DNA from: [Mycobacterium] zoologicum
GTDB lineage: Bacteria; Actinomycetota; Actinomycetes; Mycobacteriales; Mycobacteriaceae
Assembly (NCBI RefSeq): GCF_020172665.1
Contig: NZ_CP083985.1
Coordinates: forward strand, 1,688,537 to 1,752,536
Direction: 5' to 3'
Length of the DNA stretch: 64,000 nt
Numbering within the stretch: the first letter of the stretch is position 1; every line of letters begins with the position of its first letter. The position numbers and the translations under genes are program-made. The notes beneath the pieces were generated by a model. That model was not told the DNA's origin. It worked only from the letters and a program-made list of their open reading frames with translations, and ran no database searches. Of this stretch, positions 1-7,956 are shown piece after piece.

Positions 1-1218
1 GACCTGGCCCTCCACGTACACCAGCAGTGAGTTGTGGCCCGGCCCGGAGTTGGGGCCGGTCATGAAGAACAGGTTCGGGTAGCCGTGTGCCTGAATGCTT
101 TTGAAGGCCTGGCCGCCACCGCTCCAGTCCGCGGCCAATGACCTGCCGGCCAGTCCGGTGACCGGAAACGGTGGACCGGTCAGGTGCACGTCGTAGCCGG
201 TGGCGAACACGATGGCGTCGACGTGGTGTTCCACGCCGTCGCTGGTGCGGATGCCGGCCGGGCTGATGGTGGCGATCGGCCAGGAGATCAGCTTGCAGTT
301 GTCGCGCTGCAGGGCGGGGTAGTAGTCGCTGGAGACCAGCATGCGCTTGCATCCGGGGGTGAAGTCCGGGGTGAGCTGACGGCGAAGCCACGGGTCCTTG
401 ACCGTGGCCCGCAGATGGGCCTTGCCCAACTGCGCCACCAGGCCGCTGAGCGGGGTGTTCCACACCAGCGCGGTGGCGCTGGCCTCATGACCCCAGAACA
501 GTGCCTGGCGGGCAAGTTGTTGAGCCGCAGGGACTTTGGCGAACAGTTCTTGGACGCTCGCCGGCATCGCCACGTCCAGGCGGGGGATGACCCAACCCGG
601 GGTGCGCTGGAAGACCTTGACGAAGCCGGCTTGTTCCACAAGTTCCGGGATGATCTGCACCGCACTGGCTCCGGTTCCGACGACGGCGACCCGCTTGCCG
701 GTGAAGTCGTAGTCGGGATCCCATCGGGCGCTGTGGATCTTGTGACCGGTGTAGGTCTGTAGGCCGCGGATCGCCGGGAAGCTGGAGTCCGGCAGCGGGC
801 CCGAGGCCAGCACCACCGTGCGGGCCCGAAACTTCCTGCGACCGGCCGACACGGTCCACGCGCCCGCGCTCTCGTCGAACACCAGCCCGGTGACCTCGGT
901 GCCGAACCGGATGCGCCGGCGCAGGTCGAACCGGTCGACCATGTCCTCGATGTGCGCACAGATCTCGCCGGCCGACGGATAGGCCCGTGACCAGCCGGGG
1001 TTGGCGACAAACGAGAACGAGTAGAGCAGCGACGGAATATCGCATGCCGCACCGGGATAGCGGGTGTCGCGCCAGGTCCCCCCGACTCGGTCGCTGCGCT
1101 CCAGGATGGCGATCTCGTCGTCGCTGTCGATGCCGGCCTCGGCCAGTTTGATCGCCGCACCGATCCCGCTGAAGCCGGCGCCCACGATCAGGGTCTGATA
1201 GACGTGTGCGCGCGCCAT
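1..1218 (-). CDS. Flavin-containing Baeyer-Villiger-type monooxygenase, C-terminus cut by window edge
   Basis: Class B flavoprotein monooxygenase that would use FAD and NADPH to oxygenate ketones or other lipophilic substrates. The frame opens with ATG at 1216-1218 and runs for 406 codons to the window edge without a stop, so the protein is incomplete. An FAD dinucleotide-binding motif GAGFSGIG lies near residues 12-19, a second nucleotide motif GTGASA lies mid-protein, and between them is the Baeyer-Villiger fingerprint YTGHKIHSARW (consensus FxGxxxHxxxW with F replaced by Y). It starts one base after the stop of the diiron gene upstream and is the last visible gene of a three-gene operon with an SDR. 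The substrate is unknown; the context suggests lipid or alcohol/ketone oxidation. Confidence 0.9.
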   Translation of the reverse strand, partial: MARAHVYQTLIVGAGFSGIGAAIKLAEAGIDSDDEIAILERSDRVGGTWRDTRYPGAACDIPSLLYSFSFVANPGWSRAYPSAGEICAHIEDMVDRFDLRRRIRFGTEVTGLVFDESAGAWTVSAGRRKFRARTVVLASGPLPDSSFPAIRGLQTYTGHKIHSARWDPDYDFTGKRVAVVGTGASAVQIIPELVEQAGFVKVFQRTPGWVIPRLDVAMPASVQELFAKVPAAQQLARQALFWGHEASATALVWNTPLSGLVAQLGKAHLRATVKDPWLRRQLTPDFTPGCKRMLVSSDYYPALQRDNCKLISWPIATISPAGIRTSDGVEHHVDAIVFATGYDVHLTGPPFPVTGLAGRSLAADWSGGGQAFKSIQAHGYPNLFFMTGPNSGPGHNSLLVYVEGQV

Positions 1219-1219
1219 C

Positions 1220-2140
1220 TCAGGCCGCCGGCTCGTGGGTGAGCTCTTTGAACCAACTCGGGATGGGCTTGAGTAGTCGCTTGGGGTAGAAGCCCGACAG
1301 CCACACCGCGGGGTTGGCCAGCAGGTGATACGGGCTGTCCGGGTTGGCCATCCACTTTGAGTAGCGCTTGACCACCTGGTAGGCCGGCACCCGCCGGGTG
1401 CGTTCGCCGCGCTCGCCGAACTGCGTGAAACGCATCAGTGCCGCGTAGAGCCGCTGGGGATCCAGCCCCATGCCGATCACCTCGTTGCGGATCCGGTTGA
1501 GCAGTGGGATCGAGATCAGCGCGCCGACGAGCAGTGACGGCGAGACGACGGTGCCGACGAACTCGATGGCCAGCCTGCGGGCATCGGCATGTCCGATCAG
1601 CTCCAGGACGTCGAAACCGACTACGATGTGCCGGGATTCGTCGTTGTTGATCTTCTCGAACACCTGGTGGCAGACCGGGTCGTCGACCTCGTCGAGCAGG
1701 AACTTGAGCAGCGCCCCGTCGAGTGCGACTTCCAGCATCGGGATGACCGTGCCGAGCACCGACAGCGGCAGGTCGTCGGCGTAGTCATCGAGCCACTGCA
1801 TCGCCAACCGGATGTTGACGTTGGGTTCGGGTATTTCGCCGTCTTCGAGCATGCCCCAGCGCTTCATCAGCGCCAGCTCGGCGTTGGCGTGGCGTTGCTC
1901 CTCGGCGTGGAAGTACCGGTAGATCTCGGCCAGCGTCGCGGTGGGGGCCTTGCGGGCCATCGCCGCGAAGCCGCGGGCGCCGATGTTCTCGATCCAGCAC
2001 AGGTCGGCCATGAATTTTTTGAGGTTGGGCACCATCTCAGGACGGATCAGTTCGGCTCCCGGTGCATCCCAGTCGAATTCGGCCAGCGCCCATTGCCGAT
2101 TCTTGATCTTGGCGAGCATGACGTCCATGTCGAGAGCCAT
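1220..2140 (-). CDS. Ferritin-like diiron protein (metal-dependent hydrolase/oxidase-like)
   Basis: 306 residues, mostly helical by composition. It carries two ExxH motifs, EQRH at about residues 81-84 and ESRH (in NNDESRH) further on, each preceded by other acidic residues. This is the pattern of a four-helix-bundle diiron carboxylate site, as in ferritin-like oxidases and desaturases. ATG at 2138-2140 is preceded by a good ribosome site (AGAGGAGA). The longer upstream reading in this frame only shadows the SDR gene. It sits 11 bases after the SDR stop and 1 base before the monooxygenase start, so the three genes should be co-transcribed and probably act on one substrate. The precise reaction cannot be told from sequence. 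Confidence 0.82.
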   Translation of the reverse strand: MALDMDVMLAKIKNRQWALAEFDWDAPGAELIRPEMVPNLKKFMADLCWIENIGARGFAAMARKAPTATLAEIYRYFHAEEQRHANAELALMKRWGMLEDGEIPEPNVNIRLAMQWLDDYADDLPLSVLGTVIPMLEVALDGALLKFLLDEVDDPVCHQVFEKINNDESRHIVVGFDVLELIGHADARRLAIEFVGTVVSPSLLVGALISIPLLNRIRNEVIGMGLDPQRLYAALMRFTQFGERGERTRRVPAYQVVKRYSKWMANPDSPYHLLANPAVWLSGFYPKRLLKPIPSWFKELTHEPAA

Positions 2141-2151
2141 CGTGATCTCCT

Positions 2152-3009
2152 CTAGTCGGACCTGCCTGGCAATGCCGCACCGGCACGGAATGCCAGCCCG
2201 ATGGTTCGAGTGAATGTCTCCGGGGCGAAACGTTTGATGTTCCAACCGATCTTGGCGTCCAGCTGGGGCATGCAGTACAGGCCGCCGCGGTCGTGGGTGT
2301 CCAGGCAGTCGCGGGCAACGCGTTGTGCGGAGAGCCCGGTCCAGCGCATCAGGAGGTTCGCCGCCTCGCTGGACTGGGCGGTGATCCGGCCGGCTTCGAC
2401 GATGTTGGTCTTGACGAACGTCGGGCACAGCACCGTCACAACGATTCCGGTACCGGACAATTCGGCCGCCAGGGTCTCCGACAGTGAGAGCACCCCGGCC
2501 TTGCTGACGTTGTAGGCCGCCATCTCCGGGGCGGCGCCGAACGACGCGGCCGAGGCGACGTTGATGATGCCGCGGGGCTGGCCCGACCGTGCTTCCCGCA
2601 GGATCGGAGTGAACACGTGACAGCCATGGATCGGGCCCCACAGGTTGATGCCCAGCGTCCAGTTCCAGTCGTCGAGTGTCATCTCGCCGATCGGCTGGCC
2701 GCCGGCGGCGACGCCGGCGTTGTTGATCACCAGGGTGGGCGGTTGGCCGAACCAGGACTGTGCGGCCTCAGCCAGTGCGGTGACGTCGTCGCGCTGGGAG
2801 ACGTCGCAGCGCACGGCGGTGGCGCGCCCGCCCGCGCCTGCGATGGTGTCGACGGTGCGCCGGGCGGCGTCGTCGTCGATGTCGCTGCAGACCACGGCGC
2901 TGCCGCGGCGGGCGAGTTCGACCGCGAACGCGGCTCCGATACCACTGCCGGCGCCGGTCACCACCGCGCAGGCGTTGTGGCTGCGTTTCGGCGATCGCTC
3001 GAACATCAT
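2152..3009 (-). CDS. Short-chain dehydrogenase/reductase
   Basis: 285 residues with the classical SDR layout: the cofactor motif TGAGSGIG (T-G-x-x-x-G-x-G) near residues 18-25, NNAG near residue 95, a catalytic Ser in NVASAAS, and YNVSK (Tyr-x-x-x-Lys) near residues 165-169. D62-D64-type acidic residues after the second strand (SDIDDDA) favour NAD(H) over NADP(H). It should interconvert a hydroxyl and a ketone. First gene of the SDR - diiron - monooxygenase operon; a dehydrogenase feeding a ketone to a Baeyer-Villiger enzyme is a reasonable inference. A second ATG one codon downstream is an alternative start. Confidence 0.88.
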   Translation of the reverse strand: MMFERSPKRSHNACAVVTGAGSGIGAAFAVELARRGSAVVCSDIDDDAARRTVDTIAGAGGRATAVRCDVSQRDDVTALAEAAQSWFGQPPTLVINNAGVAAGGQPIGEMTLDDWNWTLGINLWGPIHGCHVFTPILREARSGQPRGIINVASAASFGAAPEMAAYNVSKAGVLSLSETLAAELSGTGIVVTVLCPTFVKTNIVEAGRITAQSSEAANLLMRWTGLSAQRVARDCLDTHDRGGLYCMPQLDAKIGWNIKRFAPETFTRTIGLAFRAGAALPGRSD

Positions 3010-3010
3010 G

Positions 3011-3049
3011 TGACTGAGCTAACAGTCAATGGTGCCATTAGTCAATGGC
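3011..3049 (-). promoter_or_regulatory. Repeat-rich operator/promoter region of the SDR operon
   Basis: Just upstream of the SDR start are an inverted repeat TGACTG (3011-3016) / CAGTCA (3023-3028) with a 6-base spacer, and a direct repeat AGTCAATGG at 3024-3032 and 3040-3048. Such spaced repeats at a start are typical of TetR- or MarR-type operators. No regulator gene is adjacent in the window, so the factor is unknown. Confidence 0.45.
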
Positions 3050-3056
3050 AATGTTT

Positions 3057-3094
3057 AGAGCCGGGCTCGGGCCGTTGGGCCCGAACCCGGCTCT
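3057..3094 (-). terminator. Rho-independent-type hairpin after the exported protein gene
   Basis: Arms 3057-3073 and 3078-3094 pair over 17 positions with a single mismatch (C3066/A3085) around the 4-base loop GTTG. It lies 30 bases past the stop of the 3124-4065 gene and before the SDR promoter, so it should stop read-through into the SDR operon. There is no U-tract, which is common for mycobacterial terminators. Confidence 0.75.
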
Positions 3095-3123
3095 AGGTCC
3101 TGCGCGACCGCGCGGGGTTACCG

Positions 3124-4065
3124 CTAGGCGAAGATGCCGTCGAGCCAGCTCAGGTCGAACAGGTTCGCGTCCGCCATGGCCGAAGTGTCGATGTCGGTGT
3201 CGACCACCGGCAGCTCCTTGGTCAACGCGTCGGCGATCAAGTTGGGGAACACGTCGAAGAAGTAGTTGAAACTACCCGTCGGCGAGATCAGGCCGATGAA
3301 CGCGGCGTGGGGGTCGGTGGAGGTGGAGCCGTCCGGGACGTCCCACGGAACGTAGCCGTTGAGCAGCGCGTCGAACGGGTCCTGCGCAACGTGGTCAGCG
3401 CTGGTGTTGAACTGGTCGGCCAGCGCGAACTGGAAGCCGGCCAGCGGCTCGATGAAGTACCGCGAGGCGCCCTTCCAGAAGCTGAAGTCGCTGAACACGT
3501 CCTGCACGTTTGCCCATACTTGAGTCAGTTCGGCGTTCATGCTGAGGATGCCGGGAATCTCTTCGGTGCCGCCGCGCGGGGTGTGGTTGAACAGCGGCTG
3601 GAAGATGTTCTGGATGTTGAACAACATGTCGTTGTTCAACAGGTTGTAGGCGTTGCTGGTGTCACCGGCTTTGAGGTAGTCCATCATCAGCGGAAGGATG
3701 GTCTCGAGACCCTTCGAGCCGCCCAGGCCCGACCAGATGCCCTCGACGCCGGCCAACGACTGCTCGATGCTGTCTTGGGCGACCGTGCTGTAGTAGCTGG
3801 ACAGTTCGCCGATGGCCGTGACGATCGGGTTGGGGCCCGAGAGCAAGTCCATCACGCCCGCAAGATTGTCCGAGGTCGTGTTGACGAGCTGCACGGCAGC
3901 GTGGTGTGCCTCCGCCGAGGTCATCGGTGCGACCGGGCTCACGGCGATCACACCTGCGCCGGCCAGGGCGACGCCGGCGGCCAGCACCAGGTTGGCGCGG
4001 TTGGTCTGCACAAGGTTCGATGGGGTGCCACGGTCAGTGGTGCGAGCCGCGAGGGCGAGCTGCAT
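3124..4065 (-). CDS. Exported or membrane-anchored mycobacterial protein of unknown function
   Basis: 313 residues. The N-terminus has a basic stretch (about residues 8-23) and then a hydrophobic, Ala/Val/Gly-rich segment at roughly residues 25-45 ending before SAEAHHAAV, which looks like a long signal peptide or single anchor. The rest is soluble, with many Asn, Phe and Asp residues, no cysteines and no catalytic motif I can identify. I recognise the N-terminal style from families of mycobacterial exported hypotheticals but cannot name a function. ATG at 4063-4065 has a strong ribosome site (AAGGAG). It diverges from mbtL across a region with two IdeR-like boxes, so it may be iron-responsive. 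A strong terminator follows. Confidence 0.75.
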   Translation of the reverse strand: MQLALAARTTDRGTPSNLVQTNRANLVLAAGVALAGAGVIAVSPVAPMTSAEAHHAAVQLVNTTSDNLAGVMDLLSGPNPIVTAIGELSSYYSTVAQDSIEQSLAGVEGIWSGLGGSKGLETILPLMMDYLKAGDTSNAYNLLNNDMLFNIQNIFQPLFNHTPRGGTEEIPGILSMNAELTQVWANVQDVFSDFSFWKGASRYFIEPLAGFQFALADQFNTSADHVAQDPFDALLNGYVPWDVPDGSTSTDPHAAFIGLISPTGSFNYFFDVFPNLIADALTKELPVVDTDIDTSAMADANLFDLSWLDGIFA

Positions 4066-4148
4066 TGCTTCTCCTTATGGTGGCCTCATCTGACATGAGG
4101 CTGATTTTGTGTTTGAACGCGGGCCCACCTTAACCAGACCGTTCGTCC

Positions 4149-4167
4149 CTAGGCAAGCCTTACCTAA
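4149..4167. promoter_or_regulatory. IdeR (iron) box 1
   Basis: The minus-strand 19-mer TTAGGTAAGGCTTGCCTAG matches the IdeR consensus TTAGGTTAGGCTAACCTAA at 15 of 19 positions. It lies between the exported protein gene and mbtL, about 80 bases from either start. IdeR with Fe(II) would repress from here. Confidence 0.8.
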
Positions 4168-4190
4168 CCGTGTGTCGCGGATCACGAAAG

Positions 4191-4209
4191 TAGGGCAAGG
4201 CTAACCTTA
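4191..4209. promoter_or_regulatory. IdeR (iron) box 2
   Basis: The plus-strand 19-mer TAGGGCAAGGCTAACCTTA matches the IdeR consensus at 14 of 19 positions, with the GGCTAACCT half intact. It ends 29 bases before the mbtL start, where a bound repressor would block the promoter. Its centre is 42 bases from that of box 1. Confidence 0.8.
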
Positions 4210-4238
4210 CTTTCGGGTGTCGTGTAGCGTCACCCAGC

Positions 4239-4499
4239 ATGAGTTCGTCGCCCTCTGACGCCGTTGGTGCCGCCCTGCGAGAGATCCTGCGAGACGACCT
4301 GAACGTGGACCTCAGTCGACTGACCGCGGAGTCGCGACTGGTCGATGACGTCGGCCTGGACTCGGTGGCGTTTGCCATCGGCATGGTCGCCATCGAAGAC
4401 CGGCTCGGTGTCGCGCTGTCCGAGGAAGACCTGCTGACCTGTGACACCGTCGGCGATCTCGAGGCCGCCATTCGGGCGAAAGCCCCCGCCGACGCGTGA
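4239..4499 (+). CDS. mbtL: Acyl carrier protein of mycobactin lipid arm
   Basis: 86-residue acyl carrier protein that holds the fatty acyl chain later placed on the lysine side chain of mycobactin. The 4'-phosphopantetheine attachment Ser is S42 in GLDSVAF; the acidic helix-2 region around it is typical. First gene of an iron-regulated operon: its stop overlaps the GTG start of mbtM (GTGA), and two IdeR boxes lie upstream. The order ACP - acyl-AMP ligase - acyl-ACP dehydrogenase is that of the M. tuberculosis mbtL-mbtM-mbtN cluster, which supports the name. Confidence 0.93.
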   Translation: MSSSPSDAVGAALREILRDDLNVDLSRLTAESRLVDDVGLDSVAFAIGMVAIEDRLGVALSEEDLLTCDTVGDLEAAIRAKAPADA

Positions 4500-6079
4500 G
4501 CGTGCTGGCTGGCGCCCTGACCCGGGCAATGACCGGTTCGGAGCAGGATCTGGTGATCTTCGACCAGGTCAGTGGGACCTGGCAGCGAAACCCGTGGGCG
4601 CAGGTGCACTCCCGCGCGCAGAGCGTGGCGGCCAGGGTGCTCGAAGCGGACCAAACCGGTGCGGTCGGCCTCGTGGGGGATCCGACCGTCGAGATGGTGG
4701 CAGCCATTCAGGGGGCCTGGCTGGCTGGGCGTCCGGTCTCGATCCTGCCCGGTCCGGTGCGCGGCGCCGACCCCCAGCAGTGGGCTCAGGTAACGCTGAA
4801 CCGGTTCGTCGGCATCGGGGTCGACACGGTCTTTAGCCACACCGGCTCGCTGCAACTGCTCAGTGAGACCGATTCCGAAGTCGCGGTGCACGACGTCGCC
4901 ACTGTCGCGACCGAGCGGTCGGCCGCCTTCACGCCGGTAGCCGCCGCACCGGGTGCACCGGCGGTGCTGCAGGGCACGGCCGGATCGACCGGAACGCCCC
5001 GCACCGCGCAGCTCTCTCCGGCCGCGGTGCTGGCCAACATCAGCGGGCTGCTGGCCCACGTAGAACTGGATGCGTCCGAAGACGTCGGCTGCACCTGGCT
5101 GCCGCTGTACCACGACATGGGACTCACCTTCTTCCTCAGCGGCGCGCTGTCCGGTGTGCCGTTGTGGCTGGCGCCCACCGCGGCCTTCGCCGCCTCGCCG
5201 TTTCGGTGGCTGAGCTGGCTGCACGACAGTGCCGCCACCATGACGGCCGCGCCCAACTTCGCCTACGGCGTGATCGGCAAGTACGCCCGCCGGGTCCCCG
5301 AGGTAGACCTGGGTGCGTTGCGCGTCGCGATCAACGGCGGCGAACCGGTCGACTGCGAGGGGCTGGAACTGTTCGCCGAGGAGCTGGCGAAGTTCGGCCT
5401 GGACCCCGGCGCACTCACCCCGTCCTACGGCCTGGCCGAGGCCACCTGCGCGGTGACCGCACCCCGGCCGGGCACCGGCCTGAACTACGACGAAGTCACG
5501 TCTGCCGCGAGCGATGGCACGCGGGTGACCCGCCGGCACGCCGTGCTCGGCGAGCCGATCCCCGGGATGGCGGTCCGGATCGGGTCGGCCACGCACGGTA
5601 GCGAGGAGCTGTCCGGACGCGAGGTCGGCGAGATCGAGATCCGCGGAACCTCGATGATGTCGGGCTACCTCGGCGAGCCGGCGCTGGATGCCGACGGATG
5701 GTTTCCCACCGGGGACCTCGGCTACTTCACCGACGCCGGCCTGGTGGTCTGCGGCCGGGCCAAGGAGATCATCACGATCGCCGGACGCAATGTCTTCCCC
5801 ACCGAGATCGAGCGGGTCGCCGCCGAGGTGCGCGGTGTGCGCGACGGCGCCGTGGTGGCGGTGGGGGCCGAAGGCGCTCGCCCGGGATTGGTGGTGGCAG
5901 CGGAGTTTCGCGGCCGCGACGAGGCCGGCGCTCGCGCCGAACTGATCTCCCGGGTGGCCTCGCAGTGCGGGGTCGTCCCCTCGGACGTGGTTTTCCTGAC
6001 GCCGGGGTCGCTGCCCCGGACATCGTCGGGGAAGCTGCGTCGGCTGGAAGTCAAGCGCAACCTGGAGGTTATGAAGTGA
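4496..6079 (+). CDS. mbtM: Long-chain fatty acyl-AMP ligase of mycobactin lipid arm
   Basis: 527-residue ANL-superfamily enzyme (FadD33 type) that adenylates a fatty acid and loads it on MbtL. The phosphate-loop motif [11 protein letters not shown] lies at about residues 159-169, YHDMGL (typical of fatty acyl-AMP ligases) near residue 203, YGLAEAT near 310, TGDLGY near 407 and the C-terminal SSGKLRR with the catalytic Lys near 517. The GTG start overlaps the mbtL stop by four bases, and its own stop overlaps the GTG of mbtN, so the three are translationally coupled. Confidence 0.93.
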   Translation: MSVLAGALTRAMTGSEQDLVIFDQVSGTWQRNPWAQVHSRAQSVAARVLEADQTGAVGLVGDPTVEMVAAIQGAWLAGRPVSILPGPVRGADPQQWAQVTLNRFVGIGVDTVFSHTGSLQLLSETDSEVAVHDVATVATERSAAFTPVAAAPGAPAVLQGTAGSTGTPRTAQLSPAAVLANISGLLAHVELDASEDVGCTWLPLYHDMGLTFFLSGALSGVPLWLAPTAAFAASPFRWLSWLHDSAATMTAAPNFAYGVIGKYARRVPEVDLGALRVAINGGEPVDCEGLELFAEELAKFGLDPGALTPSYGLAEATCAVTAPRPGTGLNYDEVTSAASDGTRVTRRHAVLGEPIPGMAVRIGSATHGSEELSGREVGEIEIRGTSMMSGYLGEPALDADGWFPTGDLGYFTDAGLVVCGRAKEIITIAGRNVFPTEIERVAAEVRGVRDGAVVAVGAEGARPGLVVAAEFRGRDEAGARAELISRVASQCGVVPSDVVFLTPGSLPRTSSGKLRRLEVKRNLEVMK

Positions 6080-7239
6080 CCGGGGCGGATATCGACGCAT
6101 ATCGTGGCCTGCTCGGTGAGGCCTTCGGCCAGCAGGTCGTGGACTGGACCGCCGAAGCCGAAGAAAGTGGGCGCTTCCCGCGCAAGCTGATCGAACACCT
6201 TGGCGCCGCAGGGGTTTTCACGAGCAAGTGGGCGAATGCAGCGCCCACCGATGTGGCCAAGTTGCTGGAGTTGGCTTACGCACTGGGGCGGCTCGGTTCG
6301 GCGGGCATCGGAGTCGGTGTGAGCCTGCAGGATTCGTCGATCTCGATTCTGCACCGCTTCGGCCGCTCCGACTATCTGAAGGACATCTGCCAGCGGGCCA
6401 TCCGTGGCGAGGCGGTGCTGTGCATCGGAGCCTCGGAGGAGTCCGGGGGCTCGGACCTGCAGCGCGTGCAGACCGAGGCGCGTTCGGTGCGCGACGGCTT
6501 CGAGGTGCGCGGCCGCAAGAAGTTCGTCTCGCTATCGCCCATCTCCGACCACATCCTGGTGCTGGCCCGCAGCACCGACCACGACGAGAACAGCCGGCAC
6601 GGCAACGTGCTGATGATCGCGGTGCCCACCGACCAGGTTCAGGTGCACGAGCCGTTCAGCAAGGTCGGTGCGGGCCCGCTGGACACCGCCCCGGTCGACA
6701 TCGACACCTGGGTCCCCGCCGACGCCCTGATCGCCCGCCCGGGCACCGGGCTGGCCGCCATCTCCTGGGGGCTGGCGCACGAGCGGATGTCGATCGCCGG
6801 GCAGGTCGCGTCGTCGAGTCAGAAGGTCATCGGCATCACCCACGCCCGGATGATGCACCGCCAGCAGTTCGGCGTTACGTTGTTCGAGCATCAGGCGCTG
6901 CGGCTGCGACTGGCCGACCTGCAGGCCCGCGTCGACCTTCTTCGCCACGGACTCAACGGATTTGCCGCTGGGGGACGACTGGATCTGCGGACCTCCGCGG
7001 CCATGAAGGTCACCGCCGCGCGCCTCGGTGAAGAGGTGATCGCCGAATGCATGCACATCTTCGGCGGCGCCGGCTACCTCGTCGACGAGACACCGCTGGG
7101 GCGGTGGTGGCGCGACATGAAGCTGGCCCGCACCGGCGGCGGCACCGACGAGGTGCTCTGGGAACTGGTGGCCGCCGGCATGCGCCCCGACTACGACGGC
7201 TACGACGAACTGTTCGACAGCGGGTCGTCGTCGGGGTAG
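6076..7239 (+). CDS. mbtN: Acyl-ACP dehydrogenase of mycobactin lipid arm
   Basis: 387-residue FAD-dependent acyl-CoA dehydrogenase-family protein (FadE14 type) that introduces the alpha,beta double bond into the MbtL-bound acyl chain. Visible family features are ASEESGGSD in the middle domain, the flavin-binding Arg/Gln helix region HRQQFGV, and the C-terminal [14 protein letters not shown] at 6076 overlaps the mbtM stop (GTGA) and has a GGAG ribosome site; the longer upstream reading in the same frame is an mbtM shadow. Its 3' end overlaps the convergent mbtK by 40 bases. Confidence 0.93.
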   Translation: MTGADIDAYRGLLGEAFGQQVVDWTAEAEESGRFPRKLIEHLGAAGVFTSKWANAAPTDVAKLLELAYALGRLGSAGIGVGVSLQDSSISILHRFGRSDYLKDICQRAIRGEAVLCIGASEESGGSDLQRVQTEARSVRDGFEVRGRKKFVSLSPISDHILVLARSTDHDENSRHGNVLMIAVPTDQVQVHEPFSKVGAGPLDTAPVDIDTWVPADALIARPGTGLAAISWGLAHERMSIAGQVASSSQKVIGITHARMMHRQQFGVTLFEHQALRLRLADLQARVDLLRHGLNGFAAGGRLDLRTSAAMKVTAARLGEEVIAECMHIFGGAGYLVDETPLGRWWRDMKLARTGGGTDEVLWELVAAGMRPDYDGYDELFDSGSSSG

Positions 7240-7829
7240 CGCAGCACCGCATACAGCGCCATCTTGCGATACCCCATGTCGTGTTCGCCGAGGAAGGTGC
7301 CGCCGACGAATTCGGCCAGCCGGCGCATCGCCGTGTTGCGGTACTCGGGTTCGAACATCATCCGCCGGCACTGCGATTCGGCCTCGAAGACGTATTTGAT
7401 GATGCGCGGCAACAGAATCGCCGCGAAGCCGCGATTGACCACCGTGGTGTCGGCGATGGCGGCGTGGATGCCCAGGTCGTAGGGGTCGGCCTCGTAGTAC
7501 TTGGCGATGGAATCCTTTGCGGCCCGGTAGATCTCGATGTAGCCCCCGTCTACTCCGTTGCGGCTGACGATCAACGGCCGCGAGTAGGTGCCGGCCAGCT
7601 GGGCGCTGAGATAGGTGTGCCAGCGCTCGGGTGTCCAGGCGGATTCCCAGGTCTGGGCCAGATGCGGCCGGTTCATCCACTCCGACACCATCTCCGCATC
7701 GGCGTCCGCGTCGGCCACCCGGATCACATAGGGGTCGGCCAGAACCGGGATCGGGGGTGCCGGCACACCGCGGACCTCGTCGGAGATGTCCGTCAGCTCG
7801 CGGTGCAGGGTGAACGGGGTGTCAGTCAT
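7200..7829 (-). CDS. mbtK: Mycobactin lysine N-acyltransferase
   Basis: 209-residue GNAT-fold acyltransferase of the IucB/AlcB siderophore family that transfers the MbtL-bound acyl chain to the N6 of a lysine residue, making the lipophilic hydroxamate arm. The likely catalytic His is H122 in GIHAAI. The matching acid in M. tuberculosis MbtK is Asp; here the equivalent segment reads FEPEYRN, so a Glu (E160 or E162) may serve. It is transcribed towards mbtN, overlapping its last 40 bases, and diverges from irtA across an IdeR box. Confidence 0.92.
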   Translation of the reverse strand: MTDTPFTLHRELTDISDEVRGVPAPPIPVLADPYVIRVADADADAEMVSEWMNRPHLAQTWESAWTPERWHTYLSAQLAGTYSRPLIVSRNGVDGGYIEIYRAAKDSIAKYYEADPYDLGIHAAIADTTVVNRGFAAILLPRIIKYVFEAESQCRRMMFEPEYRNTAMRRLAEFVGGTFLGEHDMGYRKMALYAVLRYPDDDPLSNSSS

Positions 7830-7869
7830 AACGAGCGCAGAGCCTACCTCGGGCGGCTGTCCGGCTAAG

Positions 7870-7888
7870 TGAGGCTAGGGTAACCTAG
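7870..7888. promoter_or_regulatory. IdeR (iron) box 3, between mbtK and irtA
   Basis: TGAGGCTAGGGTAACCTAG matches the IdeR consensus at 15 of 19 positions. It sits 40 bases upstream of mbtK and 68 upstream of irtA, so one site could repress both divergent units. Confidence 0.82.
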
Positions 7889-7956
7889 GTTCGGCTTGCC
7901 GGCGCGGGCGCCGGGTCCGGCCCCGCGACTGGGCAACCGTTGGCGAAAGGACCGTG

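Noticed and set aside
4160..6100. 646-codon open frame antisense to mbtL-mbtM
   Set aside because: Low-complexity Arg/Gly/His/Pro translation typical of reverse frames in high-GC DNA; the plus strand encodes clear MbtL and MbtM.
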